Source: Cohaesibacter intestini
GTDB lineage: Bacteria; Pseudomonadota; Alphaproteobacteria; Rhizobiales; Cohaesibacteraceae
DNA: 64,000 nt
Direction: 5' to 3'
Assembly (NCBI RefSeq): GCF_003324485.1
Contig: NZ_QODK01000003.1
Span: forward strand, 744,001-808,000
Part shown: piece after piece, positions 55,222-63,748 of the stretch
How positions within the stretch are numbered: position 1 is the stretch's first letter
Layout: each line of letters begins with the position of its first letter
Program-made: the position numbers and the translations under genes
Notes under the pieces: model-generated
Database searches by the model: none
What the model was told of the DNA's origin: nothing
What the model saw: only the letters and a program-made list of their open reading frames with translations

Positions 55222-55830
55222 TCAGCTTGCCTGTTGTTCGCTTGAGACCAAATTTGCAGCCTGACCTTCCTCTGCCAGTGCCACAAGTTCCACACCATGA
55301 GTCTTTAGATAGTCAATCGCTGACTGAAGACAAGCGCGTCCGTAGTCTCGAGCCCAATTTCCTGCATTTTCGAAGACTTCGGACTGTTCAACGTCCAGAT
55401 TGCCTTCAGTCTGCTGTCGTTCGGGTGAGGTACAGGCGTCGATCAGGCCCATTTCGTCTTCCAGATGCACAATCTGCCGCGCCACTGCGGCCTCCACATC
55501 CTGAGGCTTCATGACACCAGCAAACAGCGAAATCATCAGAAACTCGGACCGATAGATATCCGGCTTGTGCGGTTGCATCAATTCGATCAACAGGGCTGCC
55601 CGTCCAGCATCCGTGATGGAATAGACCTTGCGTGCCGGTTTGCCGTCTTGCGTTTCATGGCGACAGGTCACCAACCCTTCCGCTTCCAGACGATTCAATG
55701 CCGGATAGATGGATCCATAGCTCGCCTCGACGAAAAAGCTGAAGTCGCCTTCCGTCGAAAATTTGCGGATGTCATAACCGGTCTTGTCGCCACAAAAGAG
55801 AATGGCAAGACAGATGCTGCGTACATTCAT
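55222..55830 (-). CDS. PadR-family transcriptional regulator
   Basis: 202-residue regulator with an N-terminal winged HTH of the PadR type (GYDIRKFSTEGDFSFFVEASYGSIYPALNRLEAEGL, then the wing KVYSITDAGRAAL) and a C-terminal dimerisation helix region. PadR proteins release efflux genes on binding toxic compounds. The gene heads the unit PadR-adaptor-pump, and an inverted repeat lies about 110 bases upstream of its start, so autoregulation is likely. Confidence 0.92.
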   Translation of the reverse strand: MNVRSICLAILFCGDKTGYDIRKFSTEGDFSFFVEASYGSIYPALNRLEAEGLVTCRHETQDGKPARKVYSITDAGRAALLIELMQPHKPDIYRSEFLMISLFAGVMKPQDVEAAVARQIVHLEDEMGLIDACTSPERQQTEGNLDVEQSEVFENAGNWARDYGRACLQSAIDYLKTHGVELVALAEEGQAANLVSSEQQAS

Positions 55831-55923
55831 AAGGTATCCTGATCTGAACTTCGGGGCTGTTCGTATCCCTCAACAAAGGGATTAAGGTTTTTTACGATAT
55901 CGCGGGGCAATATATGCTTGTTT

Positions 55924-55966
55924 GATATATTTGTCCATCGCATATATCCATGCGATATATGCATGA
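55924..55966 (-). promoter_or_regulatory. Candidate PadR operator
   Basis: Perfect 8-base inverted repeat CATATATC / GATATATG at 55941-55948 and 55954-55961, with a further GATATAT at 55924-55930 and GCATG nearby. PadR-type sites are AT-rich inverted repeats of this kind (ATGT...ACAT or ATAT-rich). It lies in the gap between the PadR gene and a divergent small membrane protein gene. Confidence 0.5.
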
Positions 55967-56069
55967 CAGGCATGCGGTAATGCGTCTCAGGATAATTGCT
56001 TGATTTCGATGGCAACGCTGCGAGACAATAGAATTGGTCAAAAACTAGAAACCCCAGAGGAGCAGATCC

Positions 56070-56375
56070 ATGCCGATCAACGACCTTGTGCCGCCGGAAC
56101 GGCGGCAGGAAAAGGGCATTAAGGGCATCTTTCGAGATCCGCTCATGCGGCTGCTGGCGATCAATTGGGTCATCGGGTTATTTGCAACCATCATCGTCTT
56201 TGTCGGGCTGATCCTGACCAATGCTGCCGGGCTGCAAGACTTGATTTTCGGTAGCGACGAGCCTCTGATCCCGATGGCTCTGTTGTTCTTTGGGCTGCTG
56301 ATCACCATTTGCAGTGTCGCGATGGGCATGGCCGTGATGATGGTGCCCAAGGATGACGATGACCAGATCTACTAG
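56070..56375 (+). CDS. Small two-helix membrane protein
   Basis: 101 residues: a basic amphipathic N terminus, membrane segments at about 28-50 (AINWVIGLFATIIVFVGLIL) and 67-92 (ALLFFGLLITICSVAMGMAVMM), and an acidic C-terminal tail DDDDQIY. Strong site AGAGGAGCAG. I do not recognise a named family; similar small proteins are common in Hyphomicrobiales. It is divergent from the PadR operon, and shares its promoter region. Confidence 0.75.
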   Translation: MPINDLVPPERRQEKGIKGIFRDPLMRLLAINWVIGLFATIIVFVGLILTNAAGLQDLIFGSDEPLIPMALLFFGLLITICSVAMGMAVMMVPKDDDDQIY

Positions 56376-56672
56376 GTTACCCTGTGATGGCGCGGTCCCT
56401 GCCGCATACCAAGTGTTAACGCTATCACACCCTGTTTGGCGCGAATTGCAAAGGGAAGGTGGGTAAGCCCTGCGCCACCCTTCCGGCATTCATACTTCGC
56501 AAACCCTGTCAGCAGAAATGCGCCTCTAGCGTGCAAAATCCCCGCCAGTCTTTACGCGCCACAGAAACTTTCTGCGTCATTCTGAACAAGTAAATTGAAC
56601 CTGAAGCGTGGTCAGCGCGTTTAATGAATGAAGAAAAATTAAACAGACATATTTCAGGCGGGGGCTAGAACA

Positions 56673-56993
56673 TTGAATTTCAAACGAGGTTTCGAGGCAC
56701 AAATATCGGCCGATGCGGTGAAGCAGGCCGCGTCCGCATTGGCATTGCAAATTCTGATCAAGGCAAGGGGCAGGGTTGCTGCTGTTGATCCTATCCGGAC
56801 AATTCAGAAGACCGGGTTGCAGCTGGGGCTTTATTGCCTGTTGGTGGCCGGTTCGCTTGGCGTTGTGGTCAATGGCAGCAAACTGATTGTCGATCAGATT
56901 CATGCAAAGATGTTCGAAATGGGCTATGAAGTTGCCAAACAGAATTTGCCGAAAAAGATCCAGACGGCCAGCATTCGGTCTTCGGTCGAATAA
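56673..56993 (+). CDS. Hypothetical protein with one membrane segment
   Basis: 106-residue frame starting at TTG 56673 after a G-rich ribosome site (GGCGGGGG). A possible helix at about 50-68 (LQLGLYCLLVAGSLGVVV) divides a basic N-terminal half from a C-terminal amphipathic half. No family recognised. A strong terminator directly after it supports transcription. The roughly 300 bases before it hold nothing else that I can support. Confidence 0.6.
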   Translation: MNFKRGFEAQISADAVKQAASALALQILIKARGRVAAVDPIRTIQKTGLQLGLYCLLVAGSLGVVVNGSKLIVDQIHAKMFEMGYEVAKQNLPKKIQTASIRSSVE

Positions 56994-57020
56994 AGAGCCA
57001 TCGTACCATATCAATGAAGG

Positions 57021-57050
57021 AAGGGCGTCCTGATCAAGACGCCCTTTTTG
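57021..57050. terminator. Bidirectional terminator
   Basis: Stem AAGGGCGTC / GACGCCCTT around CTGATCAA, followed by TTTG. It lies between two convergent hypothetical genes; the minus-strand side is only weakly T-rich. Confidence 0.8.
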
Positions 57051-57644
57051 TTATTCGGTGACTTCGAAAGGCAGGGAGAACTGGGTTTGCTTTTCGGAAT
57101 TCTGATCCTTTAGGACATAGTGCGAGATATAGTTGCCCGGTTGCAGACCAGTTAGATTGATGGTCAGGGTCAGGTGGATTTCGCGGTTATGCATGCCAAG
57201 CGGCACGTTGACTTTGAGAAACTCATTTCGCTGGAACAGGCTCGCCCCTTGTGTGTCCGTCAAATTGTAGTCAACAGCCCAAGCGGCAAAAATCTTGCCA
57301 TCGTCCCGAACGCCATACCCGAAACCAACCGGTTCTACATAGATGATCTGAGGTTCATTGACCTTGAAGATCGGCACCCGCTCTGAATAGGTGCCATAAC
57401 CAGTGATGTTGGTCGCAAAGGTCGCTTTCTGGACAAACATCGGAATGCGTTGCCAATAGTCGTCTACGACCGAATTCAGGACCGCATAGGCCGCCTTGGG
57501 CTGACCGGAGTTGATCAAGGCGTCGGCCTCTTTCAACCGCTCTGCCGGATCGCTGGTTGACTGAGCGTTGGCAAGGGAAGGGACAGCGCCAATGGCACAA
57601 AGAACCAGCAAGAAGCTGGCCAGAAATGAACGCAGACTACGCAT
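57051..57644 (-). CDS. Exported hypothetical protein
   Basis: 197 residues with a signal peptide (about residues 1-27, ending ANA-QS). A short helical repeat-like segment (ERLKEADALINSGQPKAAYAVLNSVV) is followed by a beta-rich domain that contains IYVEPVGFGYGVRDDGKIFAAWAVDY and ends with YISHYVLKDQNSEKQTQFSLPFEV. The layout suggests a periplasmic Ig-like or carrier domain. Conserved in related alphaproteobacteria as far as I recall, but without known function. GGGAGC site before the ATG. Confidence 0.8.
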   Translation of the reverse strand: MRSLRSFLASFLLVLCAIGAVPSLANAQSTSDPAERLKEADALINSGQPKAAYAVLNSVVDDYWQRIPMFVQKATFATNITGYGTYSERVPIFKVNEPQIIYVEPVGFGYGVRDDGKIFAAWAVDYNLTDTQGASLFQRNEFLKVNVPLGMHNREIHLTLTINLTGLQPGNYISHYVLKDQNSEKQTQFSLPFEVTE

Positions 57645-57767
57645 GGAATGAGCTCCCCAAAAACACGCGATAATAAGAGATAGACTGAATATAAGGCTAG
57701 GTTACCATGGAACGGCAGGGGCGAGAACCAAGGAAATGGTCGCGCCCTGGCCGGTGAATGCTGCCTG

Positions 57768-58508
57768 CTATGCGTGGCTTTGGCGATATTCCTGTCGCGA
57801 TTGAACAAGGATCAACTGGGCTGAACGCAGGAACAAGCCTGCCATGGCAATAGCGACCAGAATGTCTGGCCAGGCCGAGTCCGTGACAAACACCATCAGA
57901 CTCGCCCCCATGACGGCGACATTGCCAATCGCATCATTGCGTGAGCAGAGCCAGACAGAGCGCACGTTGGCGTCTCCATCCTTGTAGCGGCGGAGCAAAA
58001 GCACCGAGCCCAGATTGGTTGCCAGGGCCATCAGACCGATGACGCCCATCACTTCAGCCTTGGGAACATCCAGAAACATGATCTGATAGAGCGTCGCGGA
58101 AAGCACCCAAAGGCCCATCAGCAACAAGCTGATACCCTTGACCATAGCCGCCGTCGCGCGGACTTTAAGGCTCATGCCAATCACGGCAAGGCTCATGCCA
58201 TAGGTCAGGCTGTCACCCAGAAAGTCGAGCGCATCGGCTTGCAAAGCCTGAGATCCCGCCAGCTTACCTGCCAGCAACTCTATCAGGAACATGCCGCTAT
58301 TCAATCCGATCACCGTCCAGAGAATCGTCTTGTAGCGCTGATCCATCCCATCAAACACCGGATTGCCCGAGCAGCCACAGGCAGTGCCCGTTGCCTCTTG
58401 TGTGTCATGCATGGCTGTCTGTGCGTGATCATGCGGGTGATCCTTTGCCCCGCCGCAACAAGAGGAGGGGGCAGCCTGCGAGGAAGAATGGGAACAACTT
58501 GCGCTCAT
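57768..58508 (-). CDS. CDF-family cation transporter with Cys/His-rich N terminus
   Basis: 246-residue inner-membrane exporter of the cation diffusion facilitator family. The N-terminal 50 residues are rich in Cys and His (CSHSSSQ, SCCGGAKDHPHDHAQ, CGCSG), likely a metal buffer or sensor. About six membrane helices follow. The metal site in helix 2 reads ADALDFLGDS (D-x-x-x-D instead of the usual H-x-x-x-D of zinc exporters) and helix 5 reads RNDAIGN. Metal specificity is therefore open. It is divergent from a MerR-type gene that shares its promoter and likely turns it on. Confidence 0.88.
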   Translation of the reverse strand: MSASCSHSSSQAAPSSCCGGAKDHPHDHAQTAMHDTQEATGTACGCSGNPVFDGMDQRYKTILWTVIGLNSGMFLIELLAGKLAGSQALQADALDFLGDSLTYGMSLAVIGMSLKVRATAAMVKGISLLLMGLWVLSATLYQIMFLDVPKAEVMGVIGLMALATNLGSVLLLRRYKDGDANVRSVWLCSRNDAIGNVAVMGASLMVFVTDSAWPDILVAIAMAGLFLRSAQLILVQSRQEYRQSHA

Positions 58509-58565
58509 GATCGTGGCCTTTCTGAACTACTCTTTATCGTAGAGCTGGATTTCAATCAGTCACCA

Positions 58566-58598
58566 TGACTATAATTGCTCTAGTGACTAGAGCTTCAA
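58566..58598 (-). promoter_or_regulatory. MerR-type promoter with 19-bp spacer
   Basis: On the minus strand TTGAAG and TATAGT are separated by 19 bases, longer than the optimum and typical of MerR-activated promoters. Between them lies the perfect inverted repeat GCTCTAG / CTAGAGC with a 3-base centre (58577-58593). It drives the CDF gene; the MerR gene lies on the other side. Confidence 0.8.
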
Positions 58599-58614
58599 GG
58601 GGCAAAAACGCAAA

Positions 58615-59025
58615 ATGTTTTCGATCGGTGAACTATCAAAGTCGAGTGGCGTAAAGGTGCCGACCATTCGCTATTACGAACAGATTGGTTTGTTGGAACC
58701 CACTGACAGAAGTCAGGGCAATCAACGGCGCTATGAAGCGGAGGGACTCAAACGCCTGACCTTCATCAAGCATGCTCGCGATCTGGGTTTTTCTCTCGAT
58801 GGTATCCGGTCGCTCCTGCAGCTGAGTCAGCAGGAAGGCAAAGCTTGCCGCAAGGCGACTGCCATTGTGCAGGAACATTTGACCGACGTCCAAAAGCGCA
58901 TCCAGAAACTCCAGCGACTGGAAAGTGAACTCGACCGCATGCTCGATTGTCACGAAAACTGTAAGGCCCAATGCTCCGTTCTGGAAAGCTTGTCTGACCA
59001 CAGCCATTGCCTGAGTGAGCACTGA
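58615..59025 (+). CDS. MerR-family metal-responsive regulator
   Basis: 136-residue MerR protein of the ZntR/CadR/PbrR type. HTH and wing: SIGELSKSSGVKVPTIRYYEQIGLL, then GNQRRYEAEGLKRLTFI. A long dimerisation helix starts near residue 80. Metal-ligand cysteines are C78, C112, C116 and C120, with a His/Cys tail (SHCLSEH). It twists the 19-base-spaced promoter next to it to activate the divergent CDF exporter gene when metal binds. Zinc, cadmium, lead or cobalt are possible. Confidence 0.94.
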   Translation: MFSIGELSKSSGVKVPTIRYYEQIGLLEPTDRSQGNQRRYEAEGLKRLTFIKHARDLGFSLDGIRSLLQLSQQEGKACRKATAIVQEHLTDVQKRIQKLQRLESELDRMLDCHENCKAQCSVLESLSDHSHCLSEH

Positions 59026-59127
59026 GGCGTATAGAAAGGCCTCAATCCTGTGCGTGACCGCACGCCATCAGCAAAAACAGCATTATGCCTTGTCCATGAA
59101 GGGATCGGGCAAGAGGGGTGCGGCTCT

Positions 59128-59580
59128 ATGAACTGGTCTGTCTATCTGTCCGGAGAAATTCACACCAACTGGCGCGAGGAAATTGAGGCTGGAGCCAAGG
59201 CGCTCTCCCTCCCGGTCTCTTTTGCGGCCCTGGTTACCGACCATGGTGCTTCGGATGATTGCGGCGTGGAAATCCTTGGTGCCGAGGCTGACAAATTCTG
59301 GCACGATCACAAGGGCGCGCAAATGAATGCCATTCGCACCCGTACCTTGATCGAGGCTGCCGACATCGTCGTCGTTCGGTTTGGCGACAAATATCGCCAG
59401 TGGAATGCAGCCTTTGATGCAGGCTATGCCGCGGCCCTGGGCAAGCCGATCATCGTCATGCACAATGACGAGCATCAACATGCCCTCAAGGAAGTGGATG
59501 CAGCCGCTCTTGCGGTCACCAAGACGCCAGAGCAGGTTGTTCGCATTCTCAATTATGTCATTGAGGGAAAGCTGGGGTGA
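59128..59580 (+). CDS. YtoQ family protein
   Basis: 150-residue soluble protein of the YtoQ family, with a Rossmann-like nucleoside-2-deoxyribosyltransferase-type fold. Conserved pieces are WSVYLSGEIHTNWREEI, a DHGASDDCG segment, ADIVVVRFGDKYRQWNAAFDAGYAAALGKP and IVMHNDEHQHALKEVD. Function unknown. The start at 59128 is preferred because the family begins at this point and AGAGGGG precedes it. Confidence 0.88.
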   Translation: MNWSVYLSGEIHTNWREEIEAGAKALSLPVSFAALVTDHGASDDCGVEILGAEADKFWHDHKGAQMNAIRTRTLIEAADIVVVRFGDKYRQWNAAFDAGYAAALGKPIIVMHNDEHQHALKEVDAAALAVTKTPEQVVRILNYVIEGKLG

Positions 59581-59690
59581 AGCGTTCGTCCCGTCCATCA
59601 CTCAATGCAGGGCGCAATAATCAAATTAATTGATACCCTATAAAAATCAATTCATATGACGGATGGGTCTGGCCCGTCTATAAAGAATCC

Positions 59691-60482
59691 ATGTGTGCAA
59701 AAAGACTTACCGATGACAGTATGACGCCCTCGCGCCTGTTTCTTGCAGGCGCCGCGCGCTCTGTCCCGATCATTCTCACCGCAGGGCCATTCGGGGCCTT
59801 GTTCGGTGCTCTGGCCATCGAAAACGGACTGACGGTCTTTGATGCTGTGTTGATGAGTTTGACCATCTTTGCCGGGGCAAGCCAGTTGGTCGGCCTTGAG
59901 CTGTTTGGCCAGAATATTCCCGGCTGGATCATCGTCCTGTCGATCTTTGCGGTCAATTTCCGTCATATCCTCTATTCCGCAGCCATCGGCCACCATCTGG
60001 CCAAATGGTCTTGGCCCAAGCAGATCGCCGGTTACTTCTTCTTGGTTGATCCGGCCTTTGCTGAATCCGAACAGCGCGCAGAGAAGGGGGAGGATGTCCA
60101 GTTTGCCTGGTATCTCGGGCTGGTCATTCCGACCTATCTGGCCTGGAATCTGTTGACCTTTATGGGCGCAATCTTTGGCAATTTTTTACAGGATTCCTAT
60201 CGCTGGGGCATCGATTTCATCTTGCCGATCTATTTCATGGGACTGGTTATGGGCTTCCGCCGCCGGTCCTTCTGGTTGCCAGTGGTTGTCGTCTCTGCCT
60301 CCGCCTCGATCATCGCCAGCAAGACCATCGGCTCCCCTTGGCATGTCTCGGTTGGAGCGGTTGCCGGTGTGCTTCTTGCTGCCTTTGTATCGCCTGCAGC
60401 ACGCGCCAAGCCGCAAAAGATTGATCCGGCGACCGACCGCATCGATCTCAACGCTGCCAAAAATGAAGAGGGACAGGCATGA
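59691..60482 (+). CDS. azlC: AzlC-family branched-chain amino acid exporter, large subunit
   Basis: 263-residue inner-membrane protein of the AzlC/BrnF family with about seven helices. Conserved GPFGALFGALAIENGLTVFDA, FAGASQLVGLELFG, and VNFRHILYSAAIG are visible. With AzlD it exports branched-chain amino acids or similar compounds. A second ATG ten codons in (59721) is possible as the start. It overlaps azlD by four bases (ATGA). Confidence 0.92.
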   Translation: MCAKRLTDDSMTPSRLFLAGAARSVPIILTAGPFGALFGALAIENGLTVFDAVLMSLTIFAGASQLVGLELFGQNIPGWIIVLSIFAVNFRHILYSAAIGHHLAKWSWPKQIAGYFFLVDPAFAESEQRAEKGEDVQFAWYLGLVIPTYLAWNLLTFMGAIFGNFLQDSYRWGIDFILPIYFMGLVMGFRRRSFWLPVVVVSASASIIASKTIGSPWHVSVGAVAGVLLAAFVSPAARAKPQKIDPATDRIDLNAAKNEEGQA

Positions 60483-60778
60483 TTTCGAGCACCCTTCTGA
60501 TCATAATTGGCGGTGCCATCGTCACCTTCATGACCCGCATTGGCGGCTATCTGGTTTTGTCCCGGTTTGAAACCATTCATCCACGGGTGCAGGCGGGGTT
60601 GGACGCCGTGCCCGCTGCAGTTCTCACCACATTGGTTGCCCCTGCCGTGGTCAATGGTGGTCCCAACGAGTGGCTCGCCTTCACAGCCGCGGTGATTGCG
60701 GGCCTGCGCCTGTCCATGGTGCCGACTGTGATGATTGGCACTCTGCTGCTTATTGTCTTGCGTTATTTCAATGGCTAG
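60479..60778 (+). CDS. azlD: AzlD-family small subunit of amino acid exporter
   Basis: 99-residue protein with four hydrophobic segments, the usual size for the AzlD/BrnE subunit. Motifs: FMTRIGGYLVLSRFE and LDAVPAAVLTTLVAPAVV. Translation is coupled to azlC by ATGA overlap. Confidence 0.92.
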   Translation: MISSTLLIIIGGAIVTFMTRIGGYLVLSRFETIHPRVQAGLDAVPAAVLTTLVAPAVVNGGPNEWLAFTAAVIAGLRLSMVPTVMIGTLLLIVLRYFNG

Positions 60779-60817
60779 GATCGCCACCCGACCATTTGCG
60801 AAACAAGGTTTGACGGC

Positions 60818-61546
60818 ATGAAAATCGGAATCCTGGCGACCTCTGCCCTGAATGAAGATCTGGCTGCACGGTTCGGCGACTTGCCATCGATGTTTTCCAA
60901 ATTGCTTTCACCGCAAGACAGCAGCCTGACATTCGAAACCTTTGCTGTTTTTCAAGATGTGTTTCCCTCAACCATCGAGGCCTGTGATGCGTGGCTGGTT
61001 ACCGGATCGCCCAACAGTGCCTATGAACGCCTGCCATGGATGCTGAAGCTGGAAGACTTCATCCGCCAGACATTGGCCGCCGGCATTCCGATGGTTGGCA
61101 TCTGCTTTGGTCATCAGATCATGGCGCAGGCCATGGGGGGCAGGGTTGAAAAGGAACAGCAGGGCAAATGGGGCATTTCTGTCCATGATTACAGCCTCTC
61201 GCTGAATGGCTCCGAGCGTCCCGGATGGATGGATGGCGATGCGACACGCTTTGCCTTGCAAGCTTCCCATCAGGATCAGGTGACCGCATTGCCCGAAGGG
61301 GCAGAGCGGATCGCAGGCAATGATTTTTGTCCCAACGGCATGATGCTCTATGGCAAGGCAGGCCTATCGATGCAGTTGCATCCAGAATTGCCGGCTGACT
61401 TCATCTCGTTTCTGATAGAAAATCGCCGCGGCTCTGCTATGGATGATGCTGATGCCGACGCTGCCGTGATCCGGGTGGCCGATCCTGTCGATGATCAGTT
61501 GATCGCCCGTTGGATCGTCAATTTCATGAAGTCGGCTCATGCCTGA
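60818..61546 (+). CDS. Class I glutamine amidotransferase-like protein
   Basis: 242-residue amidotransferase domain. The nucleophilic Cys is in GICFGHQIMAQAMGG and the His/Glu pair in MQLHPEL; SPNSAYERLPWMLKLEDFI before it is typical of the GMP-synthase-like stand-alone group. Such proteins may hydrolyse gamma-glutamyl compounds (PuuD-like) or act in purine or amino acid use. It sits between amino acid exporter genes and a dipeptidase gene, all on one strand, suggesting a common theme of peptide or amino acid turnover. Confidence 0.88.
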   Translation: MKIGILATSALNEDLAARFGDLPSMFSKLLSPQDSSLTFETFAVFQDVFPSTIEACDAWLVTGSPNSAYERLPWMLKLEDFIRQTLAAGIPMVGICFGHQIMAQAMGGRVEKEQQGKWGISVHDYSLSLNGSERPGWMDGDATRFALQASHQDQVTALPEGAERIAGNDFCPNGMMLYGKAGLSMQLHPELPADFISFLIENRRGSAMDDADADAAVIRVADPVDDQLIARWIVNFMKSAHA

Positions 61547-61606
61547 TTGCCAGCGCTTTGATGCATGCATGAGCCATATGGTTTAACGAAAACAAAGGAG
61601 ACAGCC

Positions 61607-62653
61607 ATGTCCAAGCCTGCACTGCCTATTTTTGACGGTCATAATGACACGTTGTTGCGGCTTGAAATGGCCCGGAGGAATGGTGCTCCGATTTCCTTTG
61701 TCGATGGGCATCCGAGTTTGCAGATTGATCTTCCCAAGGCTACCAAGGGCCATTTTGCTGGTGGTCTCTTTGCGATGTTTGTGCCGCCTATTCTCAATAA
61801 TGCAGAAAAGAATGATCCCGTCGCCCGTCAGAAAGCCATCGAGGCGTCTGATGCCGTCGATTGGACACTCGGTATGATCGCCGAGGCCTGTCGGCTTGAG
61901 CGTGCGTCCAATGGACGGGTGCGGATCTGCCGCTCCCGTGCCGACATCAAGCAGGCCATGGCCGATGAGGCTTTGGCTTTGATGCTCCATATCGAGGGGG
62001 CTGAGGCGATCGGTGCGGATTTTAACGCCCTTGAAGCGTTCTATGCTGCAGGCCTTCGCTCTCTTGGTCCGGTCTGGAGTCGGGACAATATTTTTGGCGC
62101 CGGTGTGCCGTTCGACTTTCCCGGATCTCCCGATCATGGCCCCGGCCTGAGTGATCTTGGCAAGGAACTGGTACGTCGCTGCAACCAACTTGGCGTGATG
62201 ATCGATCTGTCCCACTTGAATGAAAAAGGATTCTGGGATGTTCAGAAACTCTCGGACAAGCCTTTGGTCGCTTCCCATTCCAACGTGCACAAATTGTCGC
62301 AAAGCCGCCGAAACCTGACCGACAAGCAACTTGATGCCATCGCCGAAAGCAAGGGGCTGGTCGGACTCAACTATGCGGTCGGGTTCTTGCGTTCCGATGG
62401 TGAAAAATTCAAACGCGATGTCTCGCTGGATCTGATGGTTGACCATCTTGCCTATCTGGTCGAAAAGCTTGGCGAGGATGGGGTGGGCCTAGGCTCGGAT
62501 TATGATGGCGCAACGGTGCCCGATGTGGTGGCGGACGTGTCTCTCAACCAGAAACTGATCGATCATATGCGTCACCGCGGGTTCGGTGAAACGCTGGTCG
62601 AGAAAATCGCCTTCAAGAACTGGCTAGGCCTGCTGGAGCGCACCGGCATCTGA
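61607..62653 (+). CDS. Membrane dipeptidase (renal dipeptidase family M19)
   Basis: 348-residue zinc dipeptidase. Metal ligands are in FDGHNDTLLRLE (His and Asp, residues 8-19), a glutamate in HIEGAEAIG, and histidines in DLSHLNEKGF and ASHSNVHKLSQSRRN; the aspartate is in GLGSDYDGA. It cleaves dipeptides, including some D-amino acid and beta-lactam substrates. No signal peptide is seen, so it is probably cytosolic. AAAGGAGACAGCC site; the 14-residue extension in frame is rejected. Confidence 0.94.
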   Translation: MSKPALPIFDGHNDTLLRLEMARRNGAPISFVDGHPSLQIDLPKATKGHFAGGLFAMFVPPILNNAEKNDPVARQKAIEASDAVDWTLGMIAEACRLERASNGRVRICRSRADIKQAMADEALALMLHIEGAEAIGADFNALEAFYAAGLRSLGPVWSRDNIFGAGVPFDFPGSPDHGPGLSDLGKELVRRCNQLGVMIDLSHLNEKGFWDVQKLSDKPLVASHSNVHKLSQSRRNLTDKQLDAIAESKGLVGLNYAVGFLRSDGEKFKRDVSLDLMVDHLAYLVEKLGEDGVGLGSDYDGATVPDVVADVSLNQKLIDHMRHRGFGETLVEKIAFKNWLGLLERTGI

Positions 62654-62733
62654 TTGACATTGGCTGGCGGGCAGGGGGGCCATGCCAATCCTGCCACTCT
62701 GGCGTTTGCGAGCATTCTTCCATCACAAACAGA

Positions 62734-62760
62734 AAAGCCCGGTTTTTAACCGGGCTTTTG
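62734..62760. terminator. Bidirectional terminator
   Basis: Stem AAAAGCCCGGTT / AACCGGGCTTTT around TTT, with T-run on the plus strand and T-rich sequence on the minus strand. Confidence 0.88.
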
Positions 62761-62786
62761 GTATGCATTCAGAAGCAGTATCGATC

Positions 62787-63374
62787 TTAATCGTCGAATT
62801 CCTGATCTTCGTAATCGTCCTGCACTGGTGCACGTTGCGGGCGCTCGCTGACTTCGCGACCAATACGGTCGGCAATGTGGGCAAGATCAATGAAATGGTC
62901 TGCCTGTCGGCGCAGTTCGTCGGCGATCATTGGTGGTTGGGTCGACATGGTGGATACCACGCTGACCTTGCGGCCACGGCGTTGCAACGCTTCAACCAAT
63001 TTGCGGAAGTCGCCATCACCGGAAAAGATCACGAAGTGATCAACATGCTCGACCAGTTCCATCGCATCGATGGTCAGTTCGATATCCATGTTCCCTTTGA
63101 TCTTGCGACGGCCAGCAGAATCGGTGAATTCCTTTGTTGGTTTGGTCACCACATGATAGCCGTTATAATCAAGCCAGTCGATCAACGGGCGGATGGAGGA
63201 ATATTCCTGGTCTTCGGCCAGTGCTGTGTAATAGTAGGTGCGCAGCAGGTAGCCTTTTCCACGAAATTCCTTTAGGAGACGCTTATAGTCGATATCGAAG
63301 CCAAGTGTCTTGGTAGTAGCGTATAGATTGGCTCCATCTATGAAGAGCGCGACCTTTTCACGAGGATCAAACAC
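62787..63374 (-). CDS. NYN-domain (LabA/DUF88-like) putative RNase
   Basis: 195-residue protein with the NYN (PIN-like) nuclease fold. Acidic residues likely to bind metal are in ALFIDGANLYA (Asp13), GNMDIELTIDAMEL and IFSGDGDFRKLVEALQRRG. The C terminus is acidic and disordered (DDYEDQEFDD). Members act as endoribonucleases or structural variants; the target is unknown. It is divergent from rpoZ. Common in Hyphomicrobiales next to rpoZ and folK. Confidence 0.9.
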   Translation of the reverse strand: MFDPREKVALFIDGANLYATTKTLGFDIDYKRLLKEFRGKGYLLRTYYYTALAEDQEYSSIRPLIDWLDYNGYHVVTKPTKEFTDSAGRRKIKGNMDIELTIDAMELVEHVDHFVIFSGDGDFRKLVEALQRRGRKVSVVSTMSTQPPMIADELRRQADHFIDLAHIADRIGREVSERPQRAPVQDDYEDQEFDD

Positions 63375-63748
63375 GGATTTTCCTTCTTATGCTGGTTTTC
63401 TTTGGACCTAATTCCGTGCGGGAATGGCTGGTTTTGAAGAGAGAATGGCGGCAATTGCCATTATTGTCATTCAAACAATTCCGAACCATCTTTTTGAATG
63501 GGCATTCAGATGGTGCAATCACAAGAAACTAAATCGATTCATATCCTATAGGGATCTACCAATTATCACTATCGAGAATTTCAAAATACGGACGAAAACG
63601 CAATCTTTTTCAGATATATTACCAGAATTGCCACATTTCAGCGACAAAAAACCATAAACAAAGTGGCGATTTCGTCTGCTTCTCTCTTGTCAAGGACGGC
63701 TTTTGCCTTTAATGAGAAGAACGAATCCCCCCAATCAGGAGATAGTCT
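63375..63748. other. AT-rich region upstream of rpoZ
   Basis: 374 bases without a gene I can support; noticeably AT-richer than the neighbours. A promoter for rpoZ is plausible: TTGTCA at 63687-63692 and TAATGA at 63710-63715, spaced 17 bases, with transcription likely starting near 63722. A 77-codon open frame at 63424-63657 lacks family features. Confidence 0.45.

Noticed and set aside
63424-63657. 77-codon frame upstream of rpoZ
   Set aside because: AT-rich, no ribosome site, no homology features; more likely promoter DNA.
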